Below are positions 42,116 through 51,808 of a stretch of 64,000 nt of DNA, one piece after another. A model generated the notes under the pieces. It ran no database searches. It saw only the letters and a program-made list of their open reading frames with translations, and was not told where the DNA came from. The number at the start of each line of letters is the position of its first letter. Positions within the stretch are counted from its first letter, which is position 1. Source of the DNA: Gemmatimonadota bacterium (GTDB lineage Bacteria; Gemmatimonadota; Gemmatimonadetes; Longimicrobiales; Gaopeijiaceae). Where the stretch lies: positions 1 through 64,000 of the forward strand of contig JAJDXS010000018.1 of the NCBI GenBank assembly GCA_022823145.1, given 5' to 3'. Position numbers and translations under genes: made by a program.

Positions 42116-43447
42116 ATGCGCTGGTCCCACGCGGGGTCGATCGCCCTGCTGATCGGTGCCGCCGCGGCACCCTCCCCCTCGCAGGCCCAGGAGTCCGCCT
42201 GGCGGTGCCCCGATCCCGAATCCCTGATCGGCGACCTGGAGGGCACCCTCGCACACGTCCGATACCTTGCGGACGACCTGCTGGAGGGCCGCGCGGTCGC
42301 CACCCGTGGAGAGCGGTGCGCCGGCGACTACATCGCTGCCCGGTTCCGCGCCCTGGGTCTCGAGCCCGCCGGTGATGGCGGCAGCTGGTTCCAGAGCTGG
42401 ACCGTGAACTCCAACGACCCGCACGCCGGCGCAGTGCACGGCGAGGCCCGCAACGTGGTGGCCATCCTGCGCGGCACCGATCCCGCCCGCGAGCAGGCGC
42501 TCGTCATCGGCGCGCACTACGATCACCTCGGGTTCGGCGGCCCCGGCTCGCTCTCGCCCGACGCGGCTGGCGCGGTCCACAACGGCGCCGACGACAATGC
42601 GTCGGGGACGGCCGTGCTGCTGGAAGCGGCACGCGCGCTCGCTTCCGGTCCGCCCCTCGCGCAGGATGTCCTCTTCATCGCGTTCACCGGCGAGGAGCGC
42701 GGCCTATGGGGCTCGGCGCACTATGTGAGTTCGCCGCTGCTGCCGCTCGAAGGCACTGTGGCCATGCTCAATCTGGACATGGTCGGCCGCGTCCGGGACG
42801 ACCTGCTGACCGTCTTCGGCACCGGCACCGCGGAGGAGTGGAACGGCATCCTCGAGCGGGCAAACGCACGCCTGGGTGCGCCCCTCGATCTGCGCCTCAA
42901 CAGCGATGGATTCGGAGCCTCGGACCACACCTCGTTCTATGCCCGGGGCATCCCCGTGCTGCACTTCTTCTCGAACACCCACCCCGAATACCACCGGGTC
43001 GAAGACGACTGGGAGCTCGTGAACGTCGAGGGAATGGACCGGGTCACGGAACTCGTCGCGGCGGTGGTCCGCGAAGTGGTCCCGGCTGCGGGGCTCGCGG
43101 CGCTCACCCCCATGAAGGGGGCGGGCAATCCGCACGGGGTCGGGGCGTCCGGCGACGAGAACTCGATTCGCAACGGATTCCGGGTGCGGCTGGGCACGAT
43201 CCCCGACTACTCGCGCGAATCGGGCGGGATGGCGATCACGGCCGTGCGCCCGGACAGCCCGGCCGCCGATGCGGGCATGCAGGGCGGTGACATCATCGTG
43301 CGGTTCGGCCCGCACGAAGTGGACGACGTCTACGACTACATGGCGGCGCTGGGTGAATTCGATCCGGGCGACGAGGTCGAGATCGTCGTGCTGCGGGAAG
43401 GCGAGCGCGTGTTGTTCAAGGTCGTGCTCGCCGCGGGCGGAGGCTGA
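42116..43447 (+). CDS. Secreted M28 family aminopeptidase with C-terminal PDZ domain
   Basis: A 443-residue zinc exopeptidase. The signal peptide ends near PSQAQ (about residue 25). Zinc ligands are in GAHYDHLG (from His134), NGADDNASG (Asp159), TGEERG (Glu193-194), LNLDMVGR and NTHPEYH. A PDZ domain covers about 345-440 (GMAITAVRPDSPAADAGMQGGDIIVRF). It releases N-terminal amino acids from peptides in the periplasm or outside. It fits the S46 dipeptidyl-peptidase and precedes the DUF1592 cassettes, with a 132-base gap. Confidence 0.9.
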   Translation: MRWSHAGSIALLIGAAAAPSPSQAQESAWRCPDPESLIGDLEGTLAHVRYLADDLLEGRAVATRGERCAGDYIAARFRALGLEPAGDGGSWFQSWTVNSNDPHAGAVHGEARNVVAILRGTDPAREQALVIGAHYDHLGFGGPGSLSPDAAGAVHNGADDNASGTAVLLEAARALASGPPLAQDVLFIAFTGEERGLWGSAHYVSSPLLPLEGTVAMLNLDMVGRVRDDLLTVFGTGTAEEWNGILERANARLGAPLDLRLNSDGFGASDHTSFYARGIPVLHFFSNTHPEYHRVEDDWELVNVEGMDRVTELVAAVVREVVPAAGLAALTPMKGAGNPHGVGASGDENSIRNGFRVRLGTIPDYSRESGGMAITAVRPDSPAADAGMQGGDIIVRFGPHEVDDVYDYMAALGEFDPGDEVEIVVLREGERVLFKVVLAAGGG

Positions 43448-43579
43448 GCGGGGCACCGCCTGCATGGCCCGTCGCACCCTTGCGGCTCCCACCCGACTCC
43501 AGCAATATCCATGGTATCGGTGTCCATTATATAAGGCATATGGAGTACGGATCCGCCCACTGACCACGAAAACGCCGGC
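43448..43579 (+). promoter_or_regulatory. AT-rich leader before the first DUF1592 cassette
   Basis: Within very GC-rich surroundings, 43501-43550 is AT-rich. It holds a TATATAAG stretch at 43528-43535, which could be a -10 element, and flanking TCCAT/ATGGA arms. It is the only sizeable gap before the six-gene cassette region and is probably its promoter. No clear -35 is visible. Confidence 0.35.
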
Positions 43580-46039
43580 ATGACGAAACTCGCCCCCGCG
43601 CTTCTACTCGCAGTGGCTGTCCCGTCGATCCTCGCTACGAGGCCCGACGCGCCCCCCGTTGGCGATCAGCGAGGGGCTTTTCTCCATGTGGGCGATTTCG
43701 CGGGTGCGAGCGTGGCCGCCGCAAGCGACGACCTTGTCCAGCAGTATTGCGTCCGCTGCCACAACGAGCGGCGCCTTCTCGGCAACATGTCGCTCGAGGA
43801 CTTCGATGCCGCGAACCCGGTTGCCAACGCGCCCATTGCGGAAAAGATGATCCGCAAGCTGCGCGCCGGGATGATGCCGCCCCCTGGGGTTGCCCGCCCG
43901 CCGGAAGAGGAGGTCACCGCCTTCGTAACGCGGCTCGAAGGGGACCTCGACGCGGCCGCCGCGCGCAATCCCAACCCTGGGAGCCGTACCTTCCAGCGGC
44001 TGAACCGCGCGGAATACGCGGCGGCGATCCACGATCTGCTGGGGATCGAGATCGACGCGTCGGCCTACCTTCCCAACGAGACGGTCAGCGCGGGCTTCGA
44101 CAACATCGCCGACGTGCAGAACCTCTCGGCCACGCTGCTCGATTCGTACCTGACGGCCGCGAGCGAGGTGAGCAGGCTGGCACTGGGCGACGCCAACGCG
44201 ACTCCGGCAGAGGCCACCTACGAGGTATCACGGTACGCCGAACAGCGCGAACATGTGCCCGGCACGCCTTTCGGCACCCGCGGCGGGATCTCGGTCATCC
44301 ACAACTTCGTGGCCGACGGCGAGTACTTCTTCCGGCTGGCGTTCCAGCACGAGTCGACCGGCAACTTCTTCGGACAGACGGCGCCCTTCGACGAAGAGGT
44401 AGAGGTGTCGATCGACGGGGAGCGGGTCGCGCTGATCCCGCTCGACCGGTGGATGCACCGGCAGGACCCGAACGGCGTCGAAGTCGTGACCGACCGCGTC
44501 CCGGTGACAGCCGGGCCCCACCGCGTCTCCGCTGCCTTCATCAAGGTGACCGAGGGGCCGGTGGAGGACCTGACCTCGCCGCACGAGTGGTCGCTTGCCG
44601 ACAAGAAGATCGGATACTCGTACGGGATCACCGGGGTGCCACACCTGCGCGATCTCACGATCGGGGGTCCGTACGATATCACCGGGGTGACGCCCACACC
44701 GGCGTGGGAGCGGGTGATGACCTGCCGCCCGGACACCGCCGCGGAGGAGCCCGGCTGCGCGCGCCGGATCATCGGCGAACTGGGTACCCGGGCCTTCCGC
44801 CGTCCGGTCACCGGAGCCGAGGTCGACGGGCTCATGGGGCTGTACGAACAGGGCGCCGCCGAGGGTGGCTTCGACATCGGCGTGCGGACGGCCCTCCAGG
44901 GGATCCTCGCGAGCCCCGACTTCGTCTTTCGCTTCGAGGAAGCCGCGCCAGGCGCCACGGCCCCGGGAGGGATGCGCCCGATCAGCGATATCGCGCTGGC
45001 CTCGCGACTCTCGTTCTTCCTTTGGGGACGCCTTCCCGATGAGGAGCTTGTCGACGTCGCAGGCGAGGGCGGGCTGTCCGATCCGGACATTCTCGAGGCA
45101 CAGGTGGAGCGCATGCTCGCAGATCCGCGGGCCGAGGCGCTGGGCACGCGCTTCGCCGCGCAGTGGCTGCGCCTCCAGGATCTCGACAAGGTCCACCCCG
45201 ACGCGTTGCGCTATCCGGACTTCTACGACCAGTTGGCGCGCGACATGAAGCGCGAGACGGTCACCTTCTTCAACGCCCTGTTGCGCGACGGCGGCACCCT
45301 GGAGGATTTCCTCACCGCCGACTTCTCGTACATGAACGAACGGCTGGCCAGGCACTACGGCATTGCCGGGGTATCCGGCGAGCACTTCCGCCGAGTGCAG
45401 TACACCGATGAAACCAGGCGCGGCATCCTGGGCCACGGCAGCATCCTGACCCTCACTTCCCACGCCAATCGCACGTCACCCGTGCTGAGGGGGAAGTGGG
45501 TGATGGAAGTGTTGCTGGGAACACCCCCGCCCCCGCCCCCGCCAGACGTCCCGGAACTCGACGCGACCGCCGAGGCGAGTGACGGCCGCTTTCTCACGGT
45601 GCGGGAGCGACTCGAACAACACGCGGCCAATCCGACCTGCAATTCCTGCCACCGGTTCATCGACCCCATCGGAATCGCCCTTGAGAACTACGACGTCACG
45701 GGGACCTGGCGCGTGCGCGACACGGGCACGCTCGTCGAAACGCTCGGCGAACTCTACGACGGCACGCCGCTGAACGGGCCCGCCGACCTGCGCGCTGCGT
45801 TGCTGCGGCGTCCGGAATCGCTGGTGAGGACCTTCACCGAGAACCTGATGGCCTATGCGCTGGGCCGCAGAATCGAGTACTACGACATGCCGGCGGTGCG
45901 GCGCGTGGCGACTGCGGCGGGTGAAGGCGAATACCGGCTTGCAGCGTTCGTGAAGGAAGTGGTTCGGAGCGACCCCTTCCGGATGTCGAAGGCCGATGCG
46001 GTGGTGGAGGAGCCGGCGGGCCCCGGGAACGACGAGTGA
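43580..46039 (+). CDS. Secreted DUF1592/DUF1588/DUF1585 protein with two CxxCH motifs (cassette 1)
   Basis: An 819-residue exported protein. After a signal peptide comes a c-type heme motif C57VRCH61 in a cytochrome-like region ending MMPPPG. A DUF1587 region (FQRLNRAEYAAAIHDLL) follows, then a beta-rich insert, then DUF1595/DUF1592 (FVFRFEEA, ASRLSFFLWGRLPDEEL). Next come DUF1588 (LGHGSILTLTSHANRTSPV) with a second motif C687NSCH691, and DUF1585 at the end. The family is common in Planctomycetes and is thought to act in periplasmic redox or polymer breakdown, unproven. It is the first gene of a cassette with a DUF1552 and an ankyrin protein. Confidence 0.88.
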   Translation: MTKLAPALLLAVAVPSILATRPDAPPVGDQRGAFLHVGDFAGASVAAASDDLVQQYCVRCHNERRLLGNMSLEDFDAANPVANAPIAEKMIRKLRAGMMPPPGVARPPEEEVTAFVTRLEGDLDAAAARNPNPGSRTFQRLNRAEYAAAIHDLLGIEIDASAYLPNETVSAGFDNIADVQNLSATLLDSYLTAASEVSRLALGDANATPAEATYEVSRYAEQREHVPGTPFGTRGGISVIHNFVADGEYFFRLAFQHESTGNFFGQTAPFDEEVEVSIDGERVALIPLDRWMHRQDPNGVEVVTDRVPVTAGPHRVSAAFIKVTEGPVEDLTSPHEWSLADKKIGYSYGITGVPHLRDLTIGGPYDITGVTPTPAWERVMTCRPDTAAEEPGCARRIIGELGTRAFRRPVTGAEVDGLMGLYEQGAAEGGFDIGVRTALQGILASPDFVFRFEEAAPGATAPGGMRPISDIALASRLSFFLWGRLPDEELVDVAGEGGLSDPDILEAQVERMLADPRAEALGTRFAAQWLRLQDLDKVHPDALRYPDFYDQLARDMKRETVTFFNALLRDGGTLEDFLTADFSYMNERLARHYGIAGVSGEHFRRVQYTDETRRGILGHGSILTLTSHANRTSPVLRGKWVMEVLLGTPPPPPPPDVPELDATAEASDGRFLTVRERLEQHAANPTCNSCHRFIDPIGIALENYDVTGTWRVRDTGTLVETLGELYDGTPLNGPADLRAALLRRPESLVRTFTENLMAYALGRRIEYYDMPAVRRVATAAGEGEYRLAAFVKEVVRSDPFRMSKADAVVEEPAGPGNDE

Positions 46040-46068
46040 CGGCGAGAAGCCGATAGAACGGAGCGAAT

Positions 46069-47451
46069 ATGCAATACATCACCGGTACAGCGATTCCCCG
46101 CCGAACCTTCCTCAAGGGCGTCGGCGCCTCGATTTCGCTGCCCTTCCTCGACGCGATGGTCCCTGCCGGACGGGGCTGGACGGCGGCGGCCGAGGGCCCG
46201 ACGCGGCTCGTCGCGATCGAGATGGTGCACGGCGCGGCCGGCAGCAACGCCTGGGGCAGGACGCAGAACTACTGGTCGCCGGCGGCCACCGGCCGCGACT
46301 TCGACCTGGGCCCGAGTGCGCTCAGCCCGCTCGAGCCGTTCCGGGACTACCTGACGATCATCAGCGACACCGACATCGAACCCGCCGAAGCCAAGAAGCC
46401 GAAGGAGATCGGCGGTGACCACTTCCGCTCCAGCGCGACCTTCCTGACCCAGTCGCACCCCCGTCAGACGGAGGGGTCCGACATCTTCGTCGGGGAGTCG
46501 CTCGACCAGATGTTCGCGAAGCGGTTCGGACAGGACACGCCGATCCCGTCGATGCAGCTGTGCATCGAGAATGTGGACCAGTCGGGAGGGTGCGCGTACG
46601 GGTACGCCTGTGTCTACACCGACACGATCAGCTGGGCGTCGCCGACCGACCCGCTGCCGATGGTGCGCGATCCGCGCGTGGCCTTCGACCAGCTCTTCGG
46701 CGCCGGGGGCAGCCCGGAGCAGCGGGCGGCGCGCCGACGAGTGAACAGGAGCATCCTGGACTTCATCACCGGCAGGGTTTCGCAGTTGAAGCGCCAGTTG
46801 GGGCCGGCCGATATGGTCCGCCTCGACCGATACCTCGAGCATGTGCGCGAACTCGAACGGAGGATCGAACGCGTGGAGGCGCAGAACGCCAGCGGCGAGG
46901 CGCGCGAACTGCCCGAGGCGCCGGCCGGCGTGCCCGACTCGTTCCGGGAGCATGTGGAACTCATGTTCGACCTGCAGGCGCTGGCCTTCGCATCCGACGT
47001 GACCCGGGTGTTCTCCTTCAAGATGGGACGTGACTCGTCGGCCCGGATCTTCCCCGAGAGCGGCGTCGAGAAGCCCTTCCACCCCGCTTCGCACCACGGC
47101 GGCAACGAGGGCAACATCACCGATTTCGCCCAGATCAACCGGTACCACATCGGCATGCTGCCGTACTTCCTGGAGAAGCTCGGGAGCACAATGGATGGAG
47201 ACGCGCATCTGCTCGACCGGACAATGATCATCTACGGGTCGCCGATGGGGGATCCGAACATCCACAACCACAAGCGTTGTCCGCTGTTCGTGGTTGGCGG
47301 CGCGAACGGCGGGCTGGACGGCAACCTCCACCTGCGCGCCGCGCCCGGAACGCCGATGGCGAACGTCATGCTGAGCCTGGGCCACAAGCTCGGCATGGAC
47401 GACATGAAGAAGTTCGGCAACAGTACGTCCGACTTTTCGCTTACGGTGTAG
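46069..47451 (+). CDS. Tat-exported DUF1552 protein (cassette 1)
   Basis: A 460-residue protein with a twin-arginine signal (Arg11-Arg12, PRRTFLKGVGASISLPFL). DUF1552 is related to DUF1501 and the alkaline-phosphatase-like fold. Candidate metal or active-site stretches are GDHFRSSATFLTQSHP, FHPASHHGG and IIYGSPMGDPNIHNHKRCP. Tat export implies folding with a cofactor in the cytoplasm. It starts 29 bases after the DUF1592 gene, its usual partner. The reaction is unknown. Confidence 0.88.
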   Translation: MQYITGTAIPRRTFLKGVGASISLPFLDAMVPAGRGWTAAAEGPTRLVAIEMVHGAAGSNAWGRTQNYWSPAATGRDFDLGPSALSPLEPFRDYLTIISDTDIEPAEAKKPKEIGGDHFRSSATFLTQSHPRQTEGSDIFVGESLDQMFAKRFGQDTPIPSMQLCIENVDQSGGCAYGYACVYTDTISWASPTDPLPMVRDPRVAFDQLFGAGGSPEQRAARRRVNRSILDFITGRVSQLKRQLGPADMVRLDRYLEHVRELERRIERVEAQNASGEARELPEAPAGVPDSFREHVELMFDLQALAFASDVTRVFSFKMGRDSSARIFPESGVEKPFHPASHHGGNEGNITDFAQINRYHIGMLPYFLEKLGSTMDGDAHLLDRTMIIYGSPMGDPNIHNHKRCPLFVVGGANGGLDGNLHLRAAPGTPMANVMLSLGHKLGMDDMKKFGNSTSDFSLTV

Positions 47452-47464
47452 GCGAGGAGCGCCA

Positions 47465-49273
47465 ATGGGAACGACGCGTCACCCTCGGCCACCGGCAGTG
47501 AATACCGGCGCCCTGCGTGTGAGCGGCCTGGTCTCGGCGTTGTTGCTGGCGTTGCTGCTCCCCTCCACGGTTGATCACGACAGCCCGGTGGCCGACGCGG
47601 CCATGCGTGGCGACGCGGCAGCGGTCCGTGCCCTCATCGCCGAGGGAGCGGATGTCAACGCGGCCCAGGGTGACGGCATGACGGCCCTGCACTGGGCGGC
47701 AAGCAACCGGGATACGGGGCTTGCCCGCATGCTTGTGGAGGCCGGCGCGAACATCGGTGCCGGGACCCGCATCGGGCGATACACGCCGCTCCACGTGGCG
47801 GCGCAAGCCGGGGCGGGGGAGGTCGTCGAGATTCTGGTGGCTGCCGGTGCCGGTCCCGACGCGCCGATCACGGTTGGGGGAGCTGCGCGTCCGCTGCACC
47901 TTGCGGCGGCGTCAGGGAGCGCGCGGGCCGTCATGGCCCTGGTGGCGGCCGGGGCCGACGTGAACGCGGCCGAGGAGTCGTGGGCGCAGACTCCGCTGAT
48001 CTTCGCGGCGTCGAAGGGGAGGACCGAGGTCGTCACCGCATTGCTGGATGCCGGCGCCGATCCCGCGATCCGTACCAGGGTGATGGATGTCACGTCGCGT
48101 GCCGTCTACGACCGGATCGAGCGTGCCGAGCGCAACCGGCGAATCCGCGAGGGGCAGCCCTGGGGACCCGAGGTTGCAGCCGAGGTGCGCCGTCAGCACG
48201 AAGAGGAGAGCCGTCGGCGCGAACTGGCGGAAGCCGCATCGGCTGCGGAAGCCGAGACGCGCATGATCGAGGAGCCCGAGCCGCTGTCCTATGGTGAACT
48301 CGTGGGCGGCCACGGCGGTCTCACCGCGTTGCTGCACGCCGTCCGCGAGGGGCACGCCGAGACGGCGCTGGCGCTGATCGACGGGGGCGCGGATATCAAC
48401 CAGGTGAGCGCCGGCGACGGAACCAGCCCGATCCTGATGGCCACCATCAACGGGCACTACGACCTGGCCATGCGTTTCCTGGAGGGCGGCGCCGACCCCA
48501 CAATTGCCAGCCATGCAGGGGCGACCCCGCTCTTTGCCGCGATCAACACGCATTGGGCGCCCAAGTCGCGCTACCCGCAACAGCACATCTACATGCAGCA
48601 GGACCACACCTACCTCGAGGTCATGGAGAAGCTGCTGGCGGCCGGTGCCGACCCGAACGCGCGGCTCACCAGGCACCTCTGGTTCATGTCCTACAACTTC
48701 GACCTGCTCCAGATCGACGCGAAGGGAGCCACGCCGTTCTGGCGGGCGGCCTACGCGCTCGACGTGGAGGCGATGAAGCTGCTTGTCGCCCGCGGAGCCG
48801 ACCCTTCCGTACCGACCGAGAAGGTCCCTTCGCGGCGGTTCGGCCGGGGCGGCGGCGAAGAGGTCGACCACTCGGGCCTGCCGCCCGTACCGGTGGGCGG
48901 TCCGGCGGTGTATCCGATCCACGCGGCATCGGGGGTCGGCTATGGTCAGGGGTTCGCGGCGAATGCGCACCGCCACGTGCCCGATGGCTGGGTACCTGCG
49001 GTCCGCTACCTCGTCGAGGAACTCGGGGCGGATGTCAATGCCCGCGACCTCGAGGGATTCAGCCCGCTCCACCACGCCGCCGCACGCGGCGACAATGAGC
49101 TGATCCAATACCTGGTGGAGCAGGGCGCCGACGTCACCCTCGTCAGCAGACGCGGGCAGACGACGGTGGACATGGCCAACGGCCCGGTGCAGCGGATCCA
49201 GCCGTTCCCGGAGACCATCGCCCTGCTGGAGAGTCTCGGCGCGGTGAACAACCACAACTGTGTTTCCTGTTGA
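47465..49273 (+). CDS. Secreted ankyrin-repeat protein ending in CVSC (cassette 1)
   Basis: A 602-residue protein. A hydrophobic N-terminal segment (about 18-35) serves as signal or anchor. About four to five ankyrin repeats follow (for example DGMTALHWAASNRDTGLARMLVEAGA), then a charged helical stretch rich in Arg and Glu (about 205-270), then five or more further repeats. An unusual insert, GGPAVYPIHAASGVGYGQGF and AHRHVPDGW, precedes the last repeats. The chain ends NNHNCVSC. Ankyrins bind proteins, so it may scaffold the DUF1592 and DUF1552 partners outside the cytoplasm. It starts 13 bases after the DUF1552 gene. Confidence 0.85.
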   Translation: MGTTRHPRPPAVNTGALRVSGLVSALLLALLLPSTVDHDSPVADAAMRGDAAAVRALIAEGADVNAAQGDGMTALHWAASNRDTGLARMLVEAGANIGAGTRIGRYTPLHVAAQAGAGEVVEILVAAGAGPDAPITVGGAARPLHLAAASGSARAVMALVAAGADVNAAEESWAQTPLIFAASKGRTEVVTALLDAGADPAIRTRVMDVTSRAVYDRIERAERNRRIREGQPWGPEVAAEVRRQHEEESRRRELAEAASAAEAETRMIEEPEPLSYGELVGGHGGLTALLHAVREGHAETALALIDGGADINQVSAGDGTSPILMATINGHYDLAMRFLEGGADPTIASHAGATPLFAAINTHWAPKSRYPQQHIYMQQDHTYLEVMEKLLAAGADPNARLTRHLWFMSYNFDLLQIDAKGATPFWRAAYALDVEAMKLLVARGADPSVPTEKVPSRRFGRGGGEEVDHSGLPPVPVGGPAVYPIHAASGVGYGQGFAANAHRHVPDGWVPAVRYLVEELGADVNARDLEGFSPLHHAAARGDNELIQYLVEQGADVTLVSRRGQTTVDMANGPVQRIQPFPETIALLESLGAVNNHNCVSC

Positions 49274-49280
49274 ACACGCG

Positions 49281-51803
49281 ATGCTGAAGCAGGCGGCTCC
49301 CCTCGCTGCGGCAGGCCTGGTCCTCGCCGGCCTGGGGGTTTCGCGTGACGCGGTTCCGGATTCGCAGTTTGCGGCTGTATCGATGCCGCTGACCGGCCAT
49401 TCGTACCCTGCCTCGGCGTCCGCGCTTGGTGCCGCCACCGAGAACGAAGTGATTCAGCAGTACTGCGTCCGTTGTCACAACGAGCGCCGCCTGCTCGGAA
49501 ACATGTCCCTTGAGGACTTCGACGCGGCCAACGCGCCAGCCAACGGCGAACTGGCCGAAAGGGTCATCCGCAAGCTGCGCGCGGGCCTGATGCCTCCACC
49601 GGGCAACCGGAGACCCGAGGAGGAGGACCTGACGGAGCTTGTCGAGTCCCTGGAGGGGCAGATGGATCGGGCCGCCGCGGAGAATCCCAACCCGGGGCGC
49701 CGAACCTTCCAGCGCCTCAACCGGGCCGAATACCAGGCATCGATCCGCGACCTGCTGGATCTCGAGATCGACGCCGGCGCCTATCTTCCCCTCGACACCA
49801 AGAGCGCGAACTTCGACAACATTGCGGACGCGCAACTGCTCTCCACGACGCTGACCGACGGCTACCTGCGGGCGGCCGCCGAAATCAGCCGGCTGGCACT
49901 TGGCGATCCCCACGTAAGTGCGAGCGAGGCGACCTACCGCGTGTCGCGCTGGGATTCGCAGAACGAGTGGGTGCCGGGAGCCCCCTATGGCACTCGGGGC
50001 GGGGTTTCGGTGCTGCACAACTTCCCGGCGGACGGCTACTACGCCTTCCGCGTCTCGTTCCATCACGAGACCACCGGTGCGCTCGTCGGCAACGGACGTA
50101 ACGCGCTGCACACGGAAGACGGCGAACCCGAGCTGCTGGATATCTCGATCGACGGCGAGCGGGTGGCGCTTCTCGAAGTCAACCGGTGGATGCACACGTC
50201 GGACCCGGACGGTGTCAATATCCGGTCCGGTCGCATATTCGTGCGTGCGGGCCCGCGACAGGTGTCGGCGGCGTTCATCCGGCGCTACGAAGGGCCGCTG
50301 CAGGACCTGATCTCGCCGCACGACTGGTCGCTGGCCAGCACCAGCATCGCGGGCAGCTACGGCTTCACCGTCCTCCCGCACCTGCGGGATCTGGCGATTG
50401 GGGGCCCGTTCGACCCGCAGGGCGTGTCCGAAACCCCCAGCCGCCAGGCGGTGTTCAGCTGCCGTCCGGACCCCGGCGCGCCCGGGGCCGAGGCACGGCG
50501 CTGCGCGCGTGAAATTGTCACCCGGCTGGCGACCCGCGCCTACAGACGCCCGCTGACCGAGGGCAACGTGATCGCGCTGATGGGGCTGTACGATGCGGGT
50601 GCCGAAGTCGTAGGCTTCGAGGGCGGGGTGCGAATGGCGCTCGAAGGCATTCTGGCCAGCCCGCACTTCGTCTTCCGTTTCGAGGAGCCGAGGATGGCCG
50701 GTGCGGAGGCCGGCGGCGCGGGTGGGGGTCCGCCCGGCGCCTACCGGCTCGCCGCCCACGATCTGGCCGCGCGGTTGTCTTTCTTCCTCTGGGGATCGGG
50801 GCCCGACGAGGAGCTGATGGCGGTAGCGGAAGAGGGGCGTCTTTCCGACCCGGCCGTGCTCGAGGAGCAGGTGCACCGGATGCTCCGCGATCCGCGCTCC
50901 GCAGCGCTTTCGACGCGATTCGCCGGACAGTGGCTGCGCCTGCAGGACCTGGAGAAGATCCAGCCCGACGTGCGTGTCAACCCGGACTTCGACGAGCGGC
51001 TCAAGCGCGCGATGGTAGAGGAAACCGAGACCTTCTTCGACAACCTGGTCCGTGAAGACCGGTCGATCATGGACCTGTATACCGCGGACTACACCTTCGT
51101 AAACGAACGGCTGGCGCGTCACTACGGGATCCCGGACGTGGCCGGAGAACGGTTCCGGCGCGTGGACCAACTGCACGACGAGCGCCGCGGCATTCTGGGC
51201 CACGGGAGCATCCTTACCCTCACCTCGCACGCGGGCCGGACCTCGCCCGTTCTGCGGGGCAAGTGGGTGATGGAGGTTCTGCTGGGCACACCGCCTCCGC
51301 CGCCCCCACCCGACGTGCCCGAATTGGAAGAGGAGGCAGTGGAGGACGGCCGATTCCTGACTGTGCGGGAGCGGCTCGAGATGCACGCCGCCAACCCGAC
51401 CTGCAACTCCTGCCACCGCATGATCGACCCGATCGGGCTGGCGCTGGAGAACTTCGACGTGACGGGAGCGTGGCGCATCAGGGATCAGGGCGTGGCGATC
51501 GACGCGGCGAGCGACTTCTACGACGGCACACCCATCGCGTCGCCCTCCGAACTGCGCGCGGCGCTCCTGAAGCGACCCCAACCGCTGGTTCGCACCTTTA
51601 CCGAAAACCTCATGGCGTATGCGCTCGGACGCCGCCTGGAGTATTATGACATGCCAGCCGTGCGCCGGATCGCGCGCATGGCCGCTGAACAGGACTACCG
51701 GGTCTCCTCGTTCATCGTGGGCGTGGCTACCAGCGACGCCTTCCTCCTGAAGGCCGCTCCCGCCGTGGTCGACGAGGAACCCGCGAACGGAAACGGAGGC
51801 TGA
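49281..51803 (+). CDS. Secreted DUF1592/DUF1588/DUF1585 protein with two CxxCH motifs (cassette 2)
   Basis: An 840-residue paralogue of the protein at 43580-46039 with the same domain order. Heme motifs are C62VRCH66 and C708NSCH712. The DUF1587 region reads FQRLNRAEYQASIRDLLDLEID, and the DUF1588 region LGHGSILTLTSHAGRTSPV is nearly identical to copy 1. The signal segment (PLAAAGLVLAGLGV) differs. I chose ATG 49281, which follows the stop of the ankyrin gene by 7 bases, so copy 2 is probably cotranscribed with copy 1. Confidence 0.88.
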   Translation: MLKQAAPLAAAGLVLAGLGVSRDAVPDSQFAAVSMPLTGHSYPASASALGAATENEVIQQYCVRCHNERRLLGNMSLEDFDAANAPANGELAERVIRKLRAGLMPPPGNRRPEEEDLTELVESLEGQMDRAAAENPNPGRRTFQRLNRAEYQASIRDLLDLEIDAGAYLPLDTKSANFDNIADAQLLSTTLTDGYLRAAAEISRLALGDPHVSASEATYRVSRWDSQNEWVPGAPYGTRGGVSVLHNFPADGYYAFRVSFHHETTGALVGNGRNALHTEDGEPELLDISIDGERVALLEVNRWMHTSDPDGVNIRSGRIFVRAGPRQVSAAFIRRYEGPLQDLISPHDWSLASTSIAGSYGFTVLPHLRDLAIGGPFDPQGVSETPSRQAVFSCRPDPGAPGAEARRCAREIVTRLATRAYRRPLTEGNVIALMGLYDAGAEVVGFEGGVRMALEGILASPHFVFRFEEPRMAGAEAGGAGGGPPGAYRLAAHDLAARLSFFLWGSGPDEELMAVAEEGRLSDPAVLEEQVHRMLRDPRSAALSTRFAGQWLRLQDLEKIQPDVRVNPDFDERLKRAMVEETETFFDNLVREDRSIMDLYTADYTFVNERLARHYGIPDVAGERFRRVDQLHDERRGILGHGSILTLTSHAGRTSPVLRGKWVMEVLLGTPPPPPPPDVPELEEEAVEDGRFLTVRERLEMHAANPTCNSCHRMIDPIGLALENFDVTGAWRIRDQGVAIDAASDFYDGTPIASPSELRAALLKRPQPLVRTFTENLMAYALGRRLEYYDMPAVRRIARMAAEQDYRVSSFIVGVATSDAFLLKAAPAVVDEEPANGNGG

Positions 51804-51808
51804 GCACG

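Noticed and set aside
43501..43550. Part of the ACATTACA dyad family before the DUF1592 cassette
   Set aside because: AT-rich and dyad-like (TCCAT/ATGGA) but lacking the ACATTACA arm and the 21-base pairing.
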